64,000 bases of DNA from Lottia gigantea (lineage: Eukaryota > Mollusca > Gastropoda > Lottiidae): assembly GCF_000327385.1 (NCBI RefSeq), contig NW_008709663.1, forward strand, positions 2,069,439 through 2,133,438, written 5' to 3'. Within the stretch, counting starts at the first letter, position 1. Every line of letters starts with the position of its first letter. The notes under the pieces were generated by a model. That model was not told where the DNA came from and did not search any database. It saw nothing but the letters and a program-made list of their open reading frames with translations. Below, piece after piece: positions 23,269 to 33,435 of the stretch. The position numbers were made by a program, and so were the translations under genes.

Positions 23269-24616
23269 TTCAAGTTTATTTTTTGAATGGGCCGTTTTTG
23301 TCCCTTGTTTGTTTTTGGACATATTTCTATTATTTATTCAGACTTTTGAACTTTGATCAGTGATCAACATTATTAGCTATGTGAACTCTCTGAAACAGTC
23401 TTTATTAAACCACATTTAAACTGTTATTACCTACTTGGTGCTGGCCATTTCTAGTTAAGTTTGTTTCTCTTTTTTTTTAAACCATACCTTGATTGTTGTA
23501 TTTATTGATAATTTCACAGCTCTATGAATATTGCAGTAAGGAGGCATTACTTATTATTTTGTGCTTTCCCAATTCCTGTTGCCCCAAACTGAAATTTAAT
23601 ACCAGCACGCCTGAATACAAAATAAAACACTTTTAATGGATGATATAGACAAAGGCGGTATAGACAAGGAAGATATAGACAAGCGAGGTGTGGGTTAGCT
23701 ATAGCATAAGGGCAAGTTTTATACAATTTTCACCCTGTCTATACCTGTTCACCCAACTACTTAGCAACATGTCTTAAATCAAGCAGAAACCTTTTAACGA
23801 AGTTTGAGTGGCATTACGGGGGTAAAATATATAAAATTCTCCCGGTCTATGTCTGTGGACTGACACTTAAATTTGCTTCCATCGGCAAGATAGCTAGGAT
23901 AGAAACCTTATATCTACATGTATTATTAAATTGTTTGTACTTATTGACCAGTAATATATTATGTTTTAGTATAAAACAAAACGCCAATGTTTGGTGATTA
24001 TTCTAATTAGTTAACTGTGCACTAAAACCACCTCACCTTGTATATTTTTCATTGCAAGCCACTTAAATGATTTCTTAAATTTATGCATTTTTCGAATTTG
24101 TAAATTTTTCTTTATAATTTTGGTCCAAAAATAGTTTAATTTATATTGTGTGATTTGATTGATGTTATTTTAATAGAGCCTGAAAAACAATCTAGAATAT
24201 ATTGGTTGTTTTCTTTCCACTACGAAGTCTTCTACATCTTTGTAAAACAGTGGTTCCCAACCTTTCTCAGCCTTCACATCCCTGGAGCAATCTTAAGGAC
24301 GTAAAACTCCATTCATTTCATTTTTACGGCAGTGGCTCTTCTCCCACTCTCCCCCATTTTCAAATTCCATACCAATGAGTTCTTAAATACCCGCTGCTAT
24401 TGGACCATCTTGACAATTAGTGGTCCCCACGCCTGATGATAAGGAGAAGCGCCACTAGAATAGGCTGTGGTCGCTGTTCCTCTGCATAGCTTTACCTGTT
24501 TTCATTAACTCAATAAGATGGATTAAACAGGATATAAAACTCCATCAGTTTATAATATTTATGCAAAATAAAACAAATATAACAAAAAGCCGAAAAACAT
24601 AAAAAAAAAGACGGAA
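23269..24616. other. Intergenic stretch with a hAT-like terminal fragment
   Basis: Mostly unremarkable AT-rich DNA between the converging TXNDC12 and dynein light chain genes. At 24248-24297 the sequence CAGTGGTTCCCAACCTTTC resembles a hAT transposon end and matches the copy at 48019. A piece of the SINE-like repeat (GTAAAACTCCATTCATTTCA) follows directly. Confidence 0.6.
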
Positions 24617-25207
24617 TTATTCGAAATAAGTGGCGAAAACTGTAGCGACACACATAATGTTACCCTTGGTATAAGTTGCACTGGCGTAATTGTCCACGTC
24701 GCTCCCCCACAGACACCGACTGGCCATAGAAATGCCTTGATTTTTATTTTCACCAATGATAACTTCACAAATAAACTTATATCGATGGCTGAATCCCAAG
24801 TCTTTCATTTGGTCTTTGATAATCGATGACAAATCCTGAACAACTTTAGAACAGAATTTACTGTCGTAATCTTCTCCACCAAGATACGAATCTAAAACAC
24901 CTTTAATCACCTTTTCAGCTTGACACGCATTAAATCGTTCTTTAGTTTCCGGGGCTAGCCGATACGTATTCTGTACCTTCACGTGATTAAAAATACCCTT
25001 CTGACCCAACGACAGACCGGATATACTACTACGACTAAAGTGAGACAATCGGCGACCACTCTGTCCATACTGGACACTCGGACGAGGTTCCATTCGGGAC
25101 ATTCTGCGAATATTCGGATGTGTTGTCAGTCCCTCGATTGTATCTCGATTCATCACGGACATTCTCCGTCTGGGGTGTGCGACTCCGTCTTCGTTATCCT
25201 TATCCAT
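24617..25207 (-). CDS. Tctex1 domain dynein light chain, DYNLT4/DYNLT5 type
   Basis: A 196-residue protein read without interruption from ATG to TAA. Residues about 83-196 form a Tctex1 domain: NTYRLAPETKERFNACQAEK, a central QDLSSIIKDQMKDLGF helix, YKFICEVIIGENKNQGISMA, SRCLWGSDVDNYASATY and the closing FATYFE, all as in TCTEX1D (DYNLT4/5) proteins. These light chains bind dynein intermediate chain and are often tied to cilia or cargo; that role is family knowledge. The N-terminal 80 residues are basic and Ser/Arg-rich with three basophilic-kinase-like sites (RRRMS, RRMS, RRLS). The coding region is intronless, but a splice acceptor (CTAATTTCAG) about 50 bp upstream implies a noncoding 5' exon. 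Confidence 0.93.
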   Translation of the reverse strand: MDKDNEDGVAHPRRRMSVMNRDTIEGLTTHPNIRRMSRMEPRPSVQYGQSGRRLSHFSRSSISGLSLGQKGIFNHVKVQNTYRLAPETKERFNACQAEKVIKGVLDSYLGGEDYDSKFCSKVVQDLSSIIKDQMKDLGFSHRYKFICEVIIGENKNQGISMASRCLWGSDVDNYASATYTKGNIMCVATVFATYFE

Positions 25208-25834
25208 TTTGTAGGTTTCGAACTCTAATGAACCTTATTTCATCCAGTCATCGATTCCTGAAATTAGAAAAAAGGATGGAATCAATTAAATGTGTCTCGA
25301 AAACATTGACCACGGAAATCAAAATCTACTCGGATTCTTGGATCCTTTCAGATGATCACTTACTCCTCGACCTGTCCTGTTGCAATACTAAATGAAAACT
25401 TACGAACAATTCCAGTACTAGAATGATATACCTCTATATACTCCTCCACCTGTCCTGTTAGAATACTTAATCAAAACTTACGAACAATTCCTGGATTATA
25501 ATTATATTTGATATACTCTGAGTGAAAATATCAATCCTCGGCAAATCCCTACAATTTCTAACAATCAATTCCAGTCCTCGAAATATACTTGATAAAACAC
25601 ATCTACTGACAATGTTGATTCTTTGTTCCACCCTATACCAGTGCTTCCGAAAGTCGACTCGGTGTCGGCTTTCACCCCCTAATACCTTGACCTGTACAAT
25701 AGGGAGCATCAAAGCCCACCGTCCTGACCACACATCCGTTGACCACGCTTAGTCTCGGACTAGAGTTCCATAAATACCAAACCAACAATTCCTAGACTAG
25801 AATTCACAGTCATTTCTCAATGAAGTCTTTGTTC
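25208..25834 (-). other. 5' untranslated region and upstream region of the dynein light chain gene
   Basis: Reading the minus strand, the acceptor at about 25258 opens the coding exon. Further upstream two near-duplicate segments each carry a donor-like GTTCGTAAGTTTT (about 25398 and 25478), so one or both may end noncoding exons. A stronger donor, TTTGGTGAGT, lies far upstream at about 29510. The real first exon cannot be fixed from sequence alone. Confidence 0.35.
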
Positions 25835-25884
25835 NNNNNNNNNNNNNNNNNNNNNNNNNNNNNNNNNNNNNNNNNNNNNNNNNN
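25835..25884. other. Assembly gap of 50 N
   Basis: Exactly 50 undetermined bases. The round length suggests a placeholder whose real size may differ. It lies upstream of the dynein light chain gene. Confidence 0.99.
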
Positions 25885-26057
25885 CTCACAGCAGGGCACC
25901 CTAGCCTTGACCGACAAATTTACAAACTCAACTTGCTTAAATGAAATTAAAGATGCGATTCCGGCTGAAATTCTGAACATATTAGCTCTGTGAGAATGGA
26001 AATTCCAGGAGACGGAAATAATTTGACTGGATCTAATACCCGAGACCATTCTGCACC

Positions 26058-26212
26058 TGTTTTTGTCAACTTGTCATAGTTTCAGAGAGTTTACATAGCT
26101 AATGTGGGTTAGTCATCTCTTTTAGGAAGTCCACATAGTTTATAACGTTCATTTGATATTTAGGTTTGTCCACTTAGTATCCCTTTCAAAGAGTCTAACA
26201 TATATAACATGT
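26058..26212. repeat. Degenerate 60-70 bp tandem repeat (family 7), copy 1
   Basis: Units share TATTTAGGTTTGTC, CAGAGAGTTTACATAGCTAA and neighbouring words. The same unit recurs at 50896-51032. It has no coding capacity. Confidence 0.65.
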
Positions 26213-27835
26213 TTAATTGGGTATAAATATAACAGAAGGAATATTCTATTAGTTTGAAATTGGAGATCGAAAAGGCATTAGGAAACCTCTTGACAATTTT
26301 ACTAGAGAGCCACATGCGTATAGCTGTCAATATTTCGTTATGCAATGTGCGATTACGCGACACACCAGACACTCCACTAATTGGTTTAGTAAATTTAGAA
26401 CAAGCCTTAGGTGTATGAAACATAGTTACTGCCTGAAGCCATAATTCAGGATGCATATGGTGCCATGGGAGAGTTTTATTTTGGCACAATCTCCTAAATT
26501 GTGTATCATAATAAGTGAAAGCATTAATGCAAAAAACGTGACAAAAATCAAAATGACCCCCAACTAATAAACGATTAATATACTGTACAGATCTTTCCCA
26601 TATTATTTGAGTGTCCCGGACCTAGGTCGTTATGTTCTTTATTTATTGTTTGTATAAAAACTGTTATCTAAACATAGCTAGTTATAATTCATAATTTACA
26701 TATTCATAGTCTTGTTTGCCCTCATCGTGTCTAAAACACGCCCTCATTCGTCATATTTCTTCGGGGTAGGGTTAATAAGACCATGTCGCAACCCGTATTC
26801 GAGATTTACACTTAGATCTTGCAAGTCGTGCTATAAACTTTATGAATAATCAATATCTGAGCCAAAGGAATGGGATTGCAAGACCGAGCGAAGCCTGCGT
26901 AACGTTTTCAAATAAAAACGTTTTCACATTCTCGTCTTACTTTAACACAACGTTTGTTTATTGAAAATATCTATAAACGTCCTGTGCCAGTGCTTTCGTA
27001 ACTCTGGCATTAGCTACAACCTCTACTACTTATTTGAGCTTATCCAATCATAATCTACTTAGAATATAAATTATAGGATATTCAGGCTGTCATGTTGCTT
27101 TACTTTGTTTTTCGCCATTTCACAATTTGCCATTGTTGTCAAGACGCGACGCTCGAAGGATTGGTTTAACACATGTAAGGTCATAAGAACGAGACTGTGG
27201 TAGAAAAACTGTTAGATTACAATGGAGAAAAAGAAAGAAAGAAATTATAATAAAATTTTTAATTAAACTGATCTAACCCTTGCTGCACCAAGCTTTGAAA
27301 GTATTAAAAGTTCAGGATTTGACTGTCGTCTGTCGTCTGTCGTCTGTCAGGGTATAAATCAGAGATCTGTAAAGCCTATAGATTATAGATTATTAGATTA
27401 GGTTACGAATAATGTGTCGTTACACTAATAACGAAATAAATCACTCTAAAGGACAGTAGCCTTTCTATAACAATGTGTAGGCTATATTAGATAAAAGTGT
27501 AATAATAATTCTACCATTATGGCTATTCTCTCATTTTCTTTAAGTGAACTCAACAAAACAGACAAATATTCGACCCAATTTGGCTGAAATTCTTACAACA
27601 GACCTACTGACCTATTCAGAACACCCCAATTATAACTTTACTGCCCATTGATCATTTTAAACACAGTAATCCTTCTAAGGCTTTCTAGAAAATGACGAAA
27701 TGATCTGATCTTTGCTACTTCATAAAGCGCCCACCTTCAAATAGAGTGAAATCTTAAACATTCCCTTGACGACTTGCTTAATGCATGTTTGACTGTATTA
27801 ATATTTAAGTTCGAACCAAGAAACTTTGAAGAATT
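26213..27835. other. Gene-free stretch
   Basis: AT-rich DNA with no supported exon. Fragments of dispersed repeats occur at about 26777-26810 (relative of 5392-5585) and about 27180-27245 (relative of 17040-17110). Confidence 0.5.
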
Positions 27836-28260
27836 CGTCCTGATGGGGATTGTATATCAGAAACACAATAAAACTCGGATCAAAGAGGTTTTAAAGTATT
27901 GCATAAGAGTTGTCCCGATGAGAATATAATATCAAAAGCGCCTGTTGTCAGAGATGTCGAATTATCTTATATTTGGAGAAGTTGTCCTGATGAAGGTAAA
28001 ATATCAGAAACGCTTATATCGTTACTTATAAATACCCGTTACTAATATTAAAACTCAATATTTTGAAGTGTTGTTAGTACATCACAATATATGTAATAGA
28101 GTTGTCCTGATCATGATTGTATATCAGAAACACGTCGTCAGCTACTTATACGTTGTATATTTGAAGGAGTTGTCCTGATGAGGGTATAAAATCCGAAACA
28201 CATGTCGTCAGTAACTAATATTAAAACTATAACTAAGAGATATTGAAGTGTTGTTAGTAT
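27836..28260 (+). repeat. Short array of GTTGTCCTGATGAG...GAAAC units
   Basis: Five diverged units, roughly 70-120 bp apart, each start with GTTGTCCTGATG or a near match, followed by a short AT-rich hairpin and GAAAC. A single further copy is at about 18147-18185. The last unit (28169-28216) keeps every core base of the hammerhead ribozyme; the others are altered in the core. Arrays of this kind are known next to Penelope-type retroelements and in satellites. Confidence 0.6.
28169..28216 (+). ncRNA. Hammerhead ribozyme-like motif
   Basis: CTGATGA (28175-28181) is followed by a four-pair stem GGGT/ATCC with a five-base loop, then GAAA (28195-28198). A minimal stem CA/TG with loop CA comes next, then TC (28205-28206), the expected cleavage position. 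Stem I can pair bases 28074-side GTTGTC with GTCAGT with one mismatch and G-U pairs (5' strand 28169-28174, 3' strand 28207-28212). The short third stem is like those reported for Penelope-associated hammerheads. Activity is unproven. Confidence 0.45.
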
Positions 28261-28373
28261 ATCAATATAATATTAAGTCTATAACTAAACACTAGATCAA
28301 TATACAATCTAAATATAACAGTAAATATTGTCATTGATCAAACAAACATACGTGATTTTTACCATTAACCCCC

Positions 28374-28845
28374 CTGCCCCTTCCTCCCTTACCCTCTCTG
28401 CCCTGCCCTCTCCCCCTCTCTCTGTCCTGCCCTCTCCCCTCCTCTCTCTCTGCCCTCTCCTCTCCTCTCTCTCTGCCCTCTCCCCTCCTCTCTCTGCCCT
28501 GCCTTCTCTGCCATGCCCTCTCTCTCTACCCTGGCCTCTCCGCCCTACCCTCTCTCTGCCCTGCCCTGCCCTGCCCTCTCTCTCTGCCCTGTCCTCTCCG
28601 CCCTGCCCTCTCTCTGCCCTGCCCCCTCTCTCTCCGCCCTGCACTCTCTCTGCCCTGCCCTCTCTCTCTGCCCTGTCATCTCTGCCCTGCCCTCTCTCTG
28701 CCCTGCCCTCTCTCTGTCCTGAACACTCCCCTCTCTCTCTCTGCCCTGTCCTCTCTCTTTCCTACGCTCTCTCCCTCTCTCTCTACCCTGCCCTCTCTCT
28801 GTCCTGCCCCCCCCTCTCCTCTCTCTCTGTCATGCCCTCCCCCTG
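28374..28845. repeat. CTCTCTCTGCCCTG pyrimidine-rich tandem repeat
   Basis: About 470 bp of almost pure pyrimidine on the plus strand, built of CTCTCTGCCCTGCC-type words. Long open frames on both strands (rich in Pro, Leu and Ser, or in Arg, Gly and Glu) come from composition only. Confidence 0.95.
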
Positions 28846-29074
28846 CCTATTATAGCCCCAGATAGAATATAGGCCATACAACTAAACTATTTTTCGGGTA
28901 ATGACTGACAATTCTAACTTAACCCTTTTTTCCCGGTGTACAACAAAATGTGCAGTTTTAAGAAGTCAGTATTGTATTTTACTATTAATGTCGTTAAGAG
29001 TGAATATTCCTTCCTTTTTTTTATAAACTTCATTTATTCAATAATTAAGAGAGTGTACAAAAACAAAAAAAAAC

Positions 29075-29420
29075 ATGGCAGTTAGCCAACTTAGAGGGTG
29101 GAAAGTTCATTAAATATATCAATTAGTCAACTCAGAGGGTTCTAAAAAATATATAAACCTTCAAAACACTCTGAATAAACAGTTAGCCAAGCTAGAGGGT
29201 GTCAAAATGTACAACAAAAAACTAACAAAATATCAATGAAAGCCAACTTGAAATGTGAAAAACTCCATATATAAAAAAGTAAGCCAAGCTAGCGGATGTA
29301 ACAAACACAACGGTATGCCAAGGATGGGTGTAATCACTCTTAGATATAATAGAAAACCCGAAGGATGAAAAAATCCACAAAATATCGCAGTAAATCAACT
29401 GTACGATAATAATGGACTAA
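29075..29420. repeat. Degenerate 60-70 bp repeat with AGCCAA.CTAGAGGGTG words
   Basis: Four to five diverged units share CAGTTAGCCAAC and TAGAGGGT followed by an A-rich tract. There is no coding signal. Confidence 0.55.
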
Positions 29421-30656
29421 CTTAAACCGGAGACTTATCAAATTAAGAAAATATCCGAACTGTACTTAAAAATAATAAAAAGTATTTAGAATTTCAAACA
29501 ATACTCACCAAATTACTACTGTTTTAAAATATCCGAGTAAAATCCTAGAATTTGTCTGGTTGTAAATCTTTCTCCCCAGTCAGACAGTCAGTCACTCGAG
29601 ACGTAAACCAGGTATTATCAATGTTTGACAGTAACTAAGCAAATGGTTTACCCTGTATACAATACAATAGGGGTGTCGTCTATACAATAACTGATTTGTC
29701 TGTGTTAAATAGTCGAGTTTGTCAGGGTGTAAAACGTCTTACTGGTCGCTCTGATTGTTATCTTAAACAGTGGTTAATCTCTTAATCAGGGTCTCTTGAC
29801 TTGGTCTGAGAGAGAATATCCAGGACAGCCCCTGTGAATACCGTTTAGTGGCTTAAGTGAAAACCGGTACCTGACCTACTGTCGGACGCACTAGCATTAG
29901 AATTTTTATTGCCTTGGGGAGGATTCAAGCCTATGGCGCCTTAGTGTCTAACAGACGACAATCCAACTCGTTACCGACTGGATTATTCCACTGATACAAA
30001 AATGACAGTGTTCCTACCCAGCGTTACAGGGAAGTATCGATACCTACCTGGTAAAAAGGGCAAACTAAGCTCCCAAATGGAAATGTGTACCAGCAAATTT
30101 AATGTCTACATGGTAAATAGGGCAGATCCGACCACCCTAAATCAATATGTGTAACAATAAGTCGGGCCCTGTGATATTCTGAAGGGATTAACTCAAACCC
30201 TAACAAAGATATTATAAATACATACAGTTATAAATATTCCATTATTAATACATTATGTCTTATAATACAATACATATTTCTTTATCTACAGAGTCGGTTT
30301 ACCCGCTCTGCCGCTCTGCTACTACCTTCTCCACTTCACTCCTCCACTCCTGTCGCTCTGTCGCTCCATCACTGGGTCTGGCGTTCCGCAACTTCGCCAC
30401 TCTACTCCATTCGCTCTACCAATCTTTTCACTCCACAATTTTGTATCTTTTTCGTTTTCTGATATTTTTAGTTTAAATTGTAATCACGGAAACTAGAATA
30501 TCAGGAAATGAAAAAGATACAAAATTGTTACGTAATTTCAACAGGATGTAAAACTACATTTTATTTGAATTCATTTTCATGTATCTGCAATCACCAATAC
30601 ATAGTTATTTATTTATTTACGTGTTTCGTATATCAGAAGATCTCTTTGATGTATAA
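29421..30656. other. Gene-free stretch
   Basis: No supported coding exon. A minus-strand donor (TTTGGTGAGT, about 29510) could belong to a noncoding exon of the dynein light chain gene. Positions about 30430-30530 form an inverted repeat around CAATTTTGTATCTTTTTC and its partner GAAAAAGATACAAAATTG. Confidence 0.4.
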
Positions 30657-30945
30657 GATTTGAACGATATTTAGAAGCGAGCAGCACATGTAAAACACAA
30701 GACAGTAATTATGGGATAAACACACTTCTTTAATACATGGGTACATAACGTTTCAACAAAAGTTACAAGTTTATTAACATGTCAAAATGTGTAACAACCT
30801 AATCCCTAGTTGGTCAATATCTTGTTATATTTTATTCTTTCACCATTTCATCTGATGACGTGTAAATTGTGTTGAAATGTTATGTACCCATGTATTAAAG
30901 AATTGTGTTTTATCCCATAATTACTTATTGTCTTGTGTTATATGT
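30657..30945. mobile_element. Foldback element (family 2), copy 2
   Basis: Long inverted ends: left ACACAAGACAGTAATTATGG and TACATGGGTACATAACGTTT, right AAATGTTATGTACCCATGTA and CCATAATTACTTATTGTCTT. The arms exceed 80 bp. It matches the element at 3105-3575 without the nested insertion. It has no coding capacity. Confidence 0.85.
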
Positions 30946-30961
30946 TCTCTTTGGTGTAAAT

Positions 30962-31127
30962 CCCTGGTTCCCAACGTAGGGTGTTTTCACCTCCTGGGAG
31001 TGTGGGACTAGGGTGTCAAGGGTGTGGCCATGTGGTGTAGGAGATGAATTTATTTTGAATTGTGAGAGCACCTCACATAAACACATGCTAAAAATGTGGA
31101 TGAAATAAATTTTTGGGGGATGGGACA
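30962..31127 (-). mobile_element. hAT-like MITE fragment, reversed copy
   Basis: The reverse complement matches 48086-48230 (shared CACACCC..CATTTGGCCACACCC and the terminal GGTTCCCAAC). The other end is missing where the adjacent 28-bp minisatellite begins. Confidence 0.7.
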
Positions 31128-31765
31128 TTGTTATCATTGTTGTACTAAATATGACATTGTTATTGTTGTACTAAATATGACATTGTTATTGTTGTTGTAC
31201 TAAATATGACATTGTTATTGTTGTTGTACTAAATATGACATTGTTATCATTGTTGTACTAAATATAACATTGTCATCATTTACTAAATATAACATTGTTA
31301 TCATTGTTGTACTAAATATAACATTGTTATCATCGTTGTACTAAATATAACATTGTTATCATCGTTGTACTAAATATAACATTGTTATCATTGTTGTACT
31401 AAATATAACATTGTTATCATTGTTGTACTAAATATGACATTGTTATCATTGTTGTATTAAATATGACATTGTTATCATTGTTGTACTAAATATGACATTG
31501 TTATCATTGTTGTACTAAATATAACATTGTTATCATTGTTGTACTAAATATAACATTGTTATCATTGTTGTACTAAATATAACATTGTTATCATTGTAGT
31601 ACTAAAAATAACATTGTTGTACTCAATATAACATTGTTATCATTGTAGTACTAAAAATAACTTTGTTGTGCTATCACATTCTTATCGTTGTTGTACAAAA
31701 TACAACATTGTTATCATTGTTGCACTAAACTAAATGTACTATCATTTTTGTACAAAATGCAACAT
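31128..31765. repeat. 28-bp minisatellite, about 22 copies
   Basis: Units read ACATTGTTATCATTGTTG plus TACTAAATAT with variants, becoming irregular after about 31600. It starts the dense repeat cluster that runs to 42.2 kb. Confidence 0.93.
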
Positions 31766-32149
31766 TGTTATCGTTATTTCCGATATAGCCAATCAGCTTA
31801 TCCGCGTAGTAAAACCGGGAAGTGACGCGTATAGCTTACTTTCAGTACAATTAACTAGCAAATAATTGTTTTTACTGGATTAAATTTCTTCCGTCCATAA
31901 GCATAGAATTGTGGAATTTAATGGCGAAAAAAATTTCAATTGGAGGATATATTTTTTGTTTTCAAATCGAATATTTCTAATATACACTCAAAGACCATAA
32001 CAATTTAATGAGTTTTGATTCTAATTAACTTGTAAATATTCATCATGACCCAAATTTTCCGACCTACTAAAAAAATCATATTTCTTCTTTCACAGAGTGA
32101 TTCATTGTTGTACAAAAATCTGTTTTAAAACACGCCAAACATCACTCTG
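31766..32149. other. Short spacer without gene
   Basis: AT-rich sequence between two tandem arrays. I see no exon or recognised element in it. Confidence 0.5.
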
Positions 32150-33228
32150 TGATATTCTAGGGGGTGGTCCACTTTTGTACTATATAGAAACACCAGATAC
32201 CATCTAATTCTGGATTATATTCTAGAGGGTGGTCCACTTTTGTTCTATATAGAAACACTAGACACCGCCTAGCGCTGTGTTATATTCTAGGCGGGATTCA
32301 ACGTGGTACTATATAACAACACAACACCTAACTCTGTGTTATATTCTAGTGGGTGGTCCATTGTTGTACTATTGTCTCTTTATAAAACCACCAGACATCA
32401 CCTAACTCTGTGTTATATTCTAGATGGGTGGTCCACTCTTGTACTATTGTCTCTTTATATAAAACCACCAGACATCACCTAACTCTGTGTTATATTCTAG
32501 ATGGTGGTCCACTCTTGTACTATTGTCTGTTTATAAAACATCAGACATCACCTAACTCTGGGTTATATTCTAGTGGGTGGTCCATTGTTGTACTGTTGTC
32601 TCTTTATAAAACCACCAGACATCACCTAACTCTGTGTTATATTCTAGTGGGTGGTCCATTGTTGTACTGTTGTCTCTTTATAAAACCACCAGACATCACC
32701 TAACTTTGTGTTATATTCTAGTGGGTGGTCCATTGTTGTAATATTGTCTCTTTATAAAACCACCAGACATCACCTAACTCCGTGTTATATTCTAGTGGGT
32801 GGTCCATTGTTGTACTATTGTCTCTTTATATAAAAGCACCAGACATCACCTAACTCTGTGTTATATTCTAGATGGTGGTCCACTGTTGTACTATTGTCTG
32901 TTTATAGAAACATCAGACATCACCTAACTCTGTGTTATATTCTAGTGGGTGGTCCATTGTTGTACTGTTGTCTCTTTATAAAACCACCAGACATCACCTA
33001 ACTCTGTGTTATATTCTAGTGGGTGGTCCATTGTTGTACTGTTGTCTCTTTATAAAACCACCAGACATCACCTAACTCTGTGTTATATTCTAGTGGGTGG
33101 TCCATTGTTGTACTATTGTCTCTTTATATAAAACCACCAGACATCACCTAACTCTGTGTTATATTCTAGAGAGTGGTCCATTGTTGTACTATTGTCTGTT
33201 TATAGAAACACCAGACATCACCTAACTG
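32150..33228. repeat. About 72-bp minisatellite, about 15 copies
   Basis: Units share CCAGACATCACCTAACTCTG, TGTTATATTCTAG, GGTGGTCCATTGTTGTACTA and TTGTCTCTTTATAAAA. The array ends about 125 bp before the TATA box of the sushi-PAN gene. Confidence 0.95.
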
Positions 33229-33352
33229 TACATCACCGGCTGTTCTTTAGGAGTTCAGCAAAAAATCGCAAAAGAAATCTATCAGTGATATCAATTGAAT
33301 TTTTTTTCAGAATGTATGTAAATTAGTCAATTAGTAAGCTGTGTTTAAACTG

Positions 33353-33359
33353 TATAAAA
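33353..33359 (+). promoter_or_regulatory. TATA box of the sushi-PAN gene
   Basis: TATAAAA in the context CTGTATAAAATAAC lies 77-83 bp before the ATG. TTCATAC about 30 bp downstream (A at 33385) is a fair initiator, giving a short leader of about 50 bases. Confidence 0.6.
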
Positions 33360-33435
33360 TAACAGATCTCTTCAGTATTACTTCATACAACTCTAACTCT
33401 TGTTATTGCTATAAGTATAATTAGCTGTCAGCAAT

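Noticed and set aside
25810-26049. Open frame across the N gap
   Set aside because: It crosses 50 undetermined bases and has no recognisable product.
28309-28855. Pro/Leu/Ser-rich and Arg/Gly/Glu-rich frames
   Set aside because: Pyrimidine-only repeat, so stop codons are rare by composition.
32410-32703. Plus-strand frame with repeated LCYILVGGPLLYYCLFIK
   Set aside because: Translation of the 72-bp minisatellite; no independent support.
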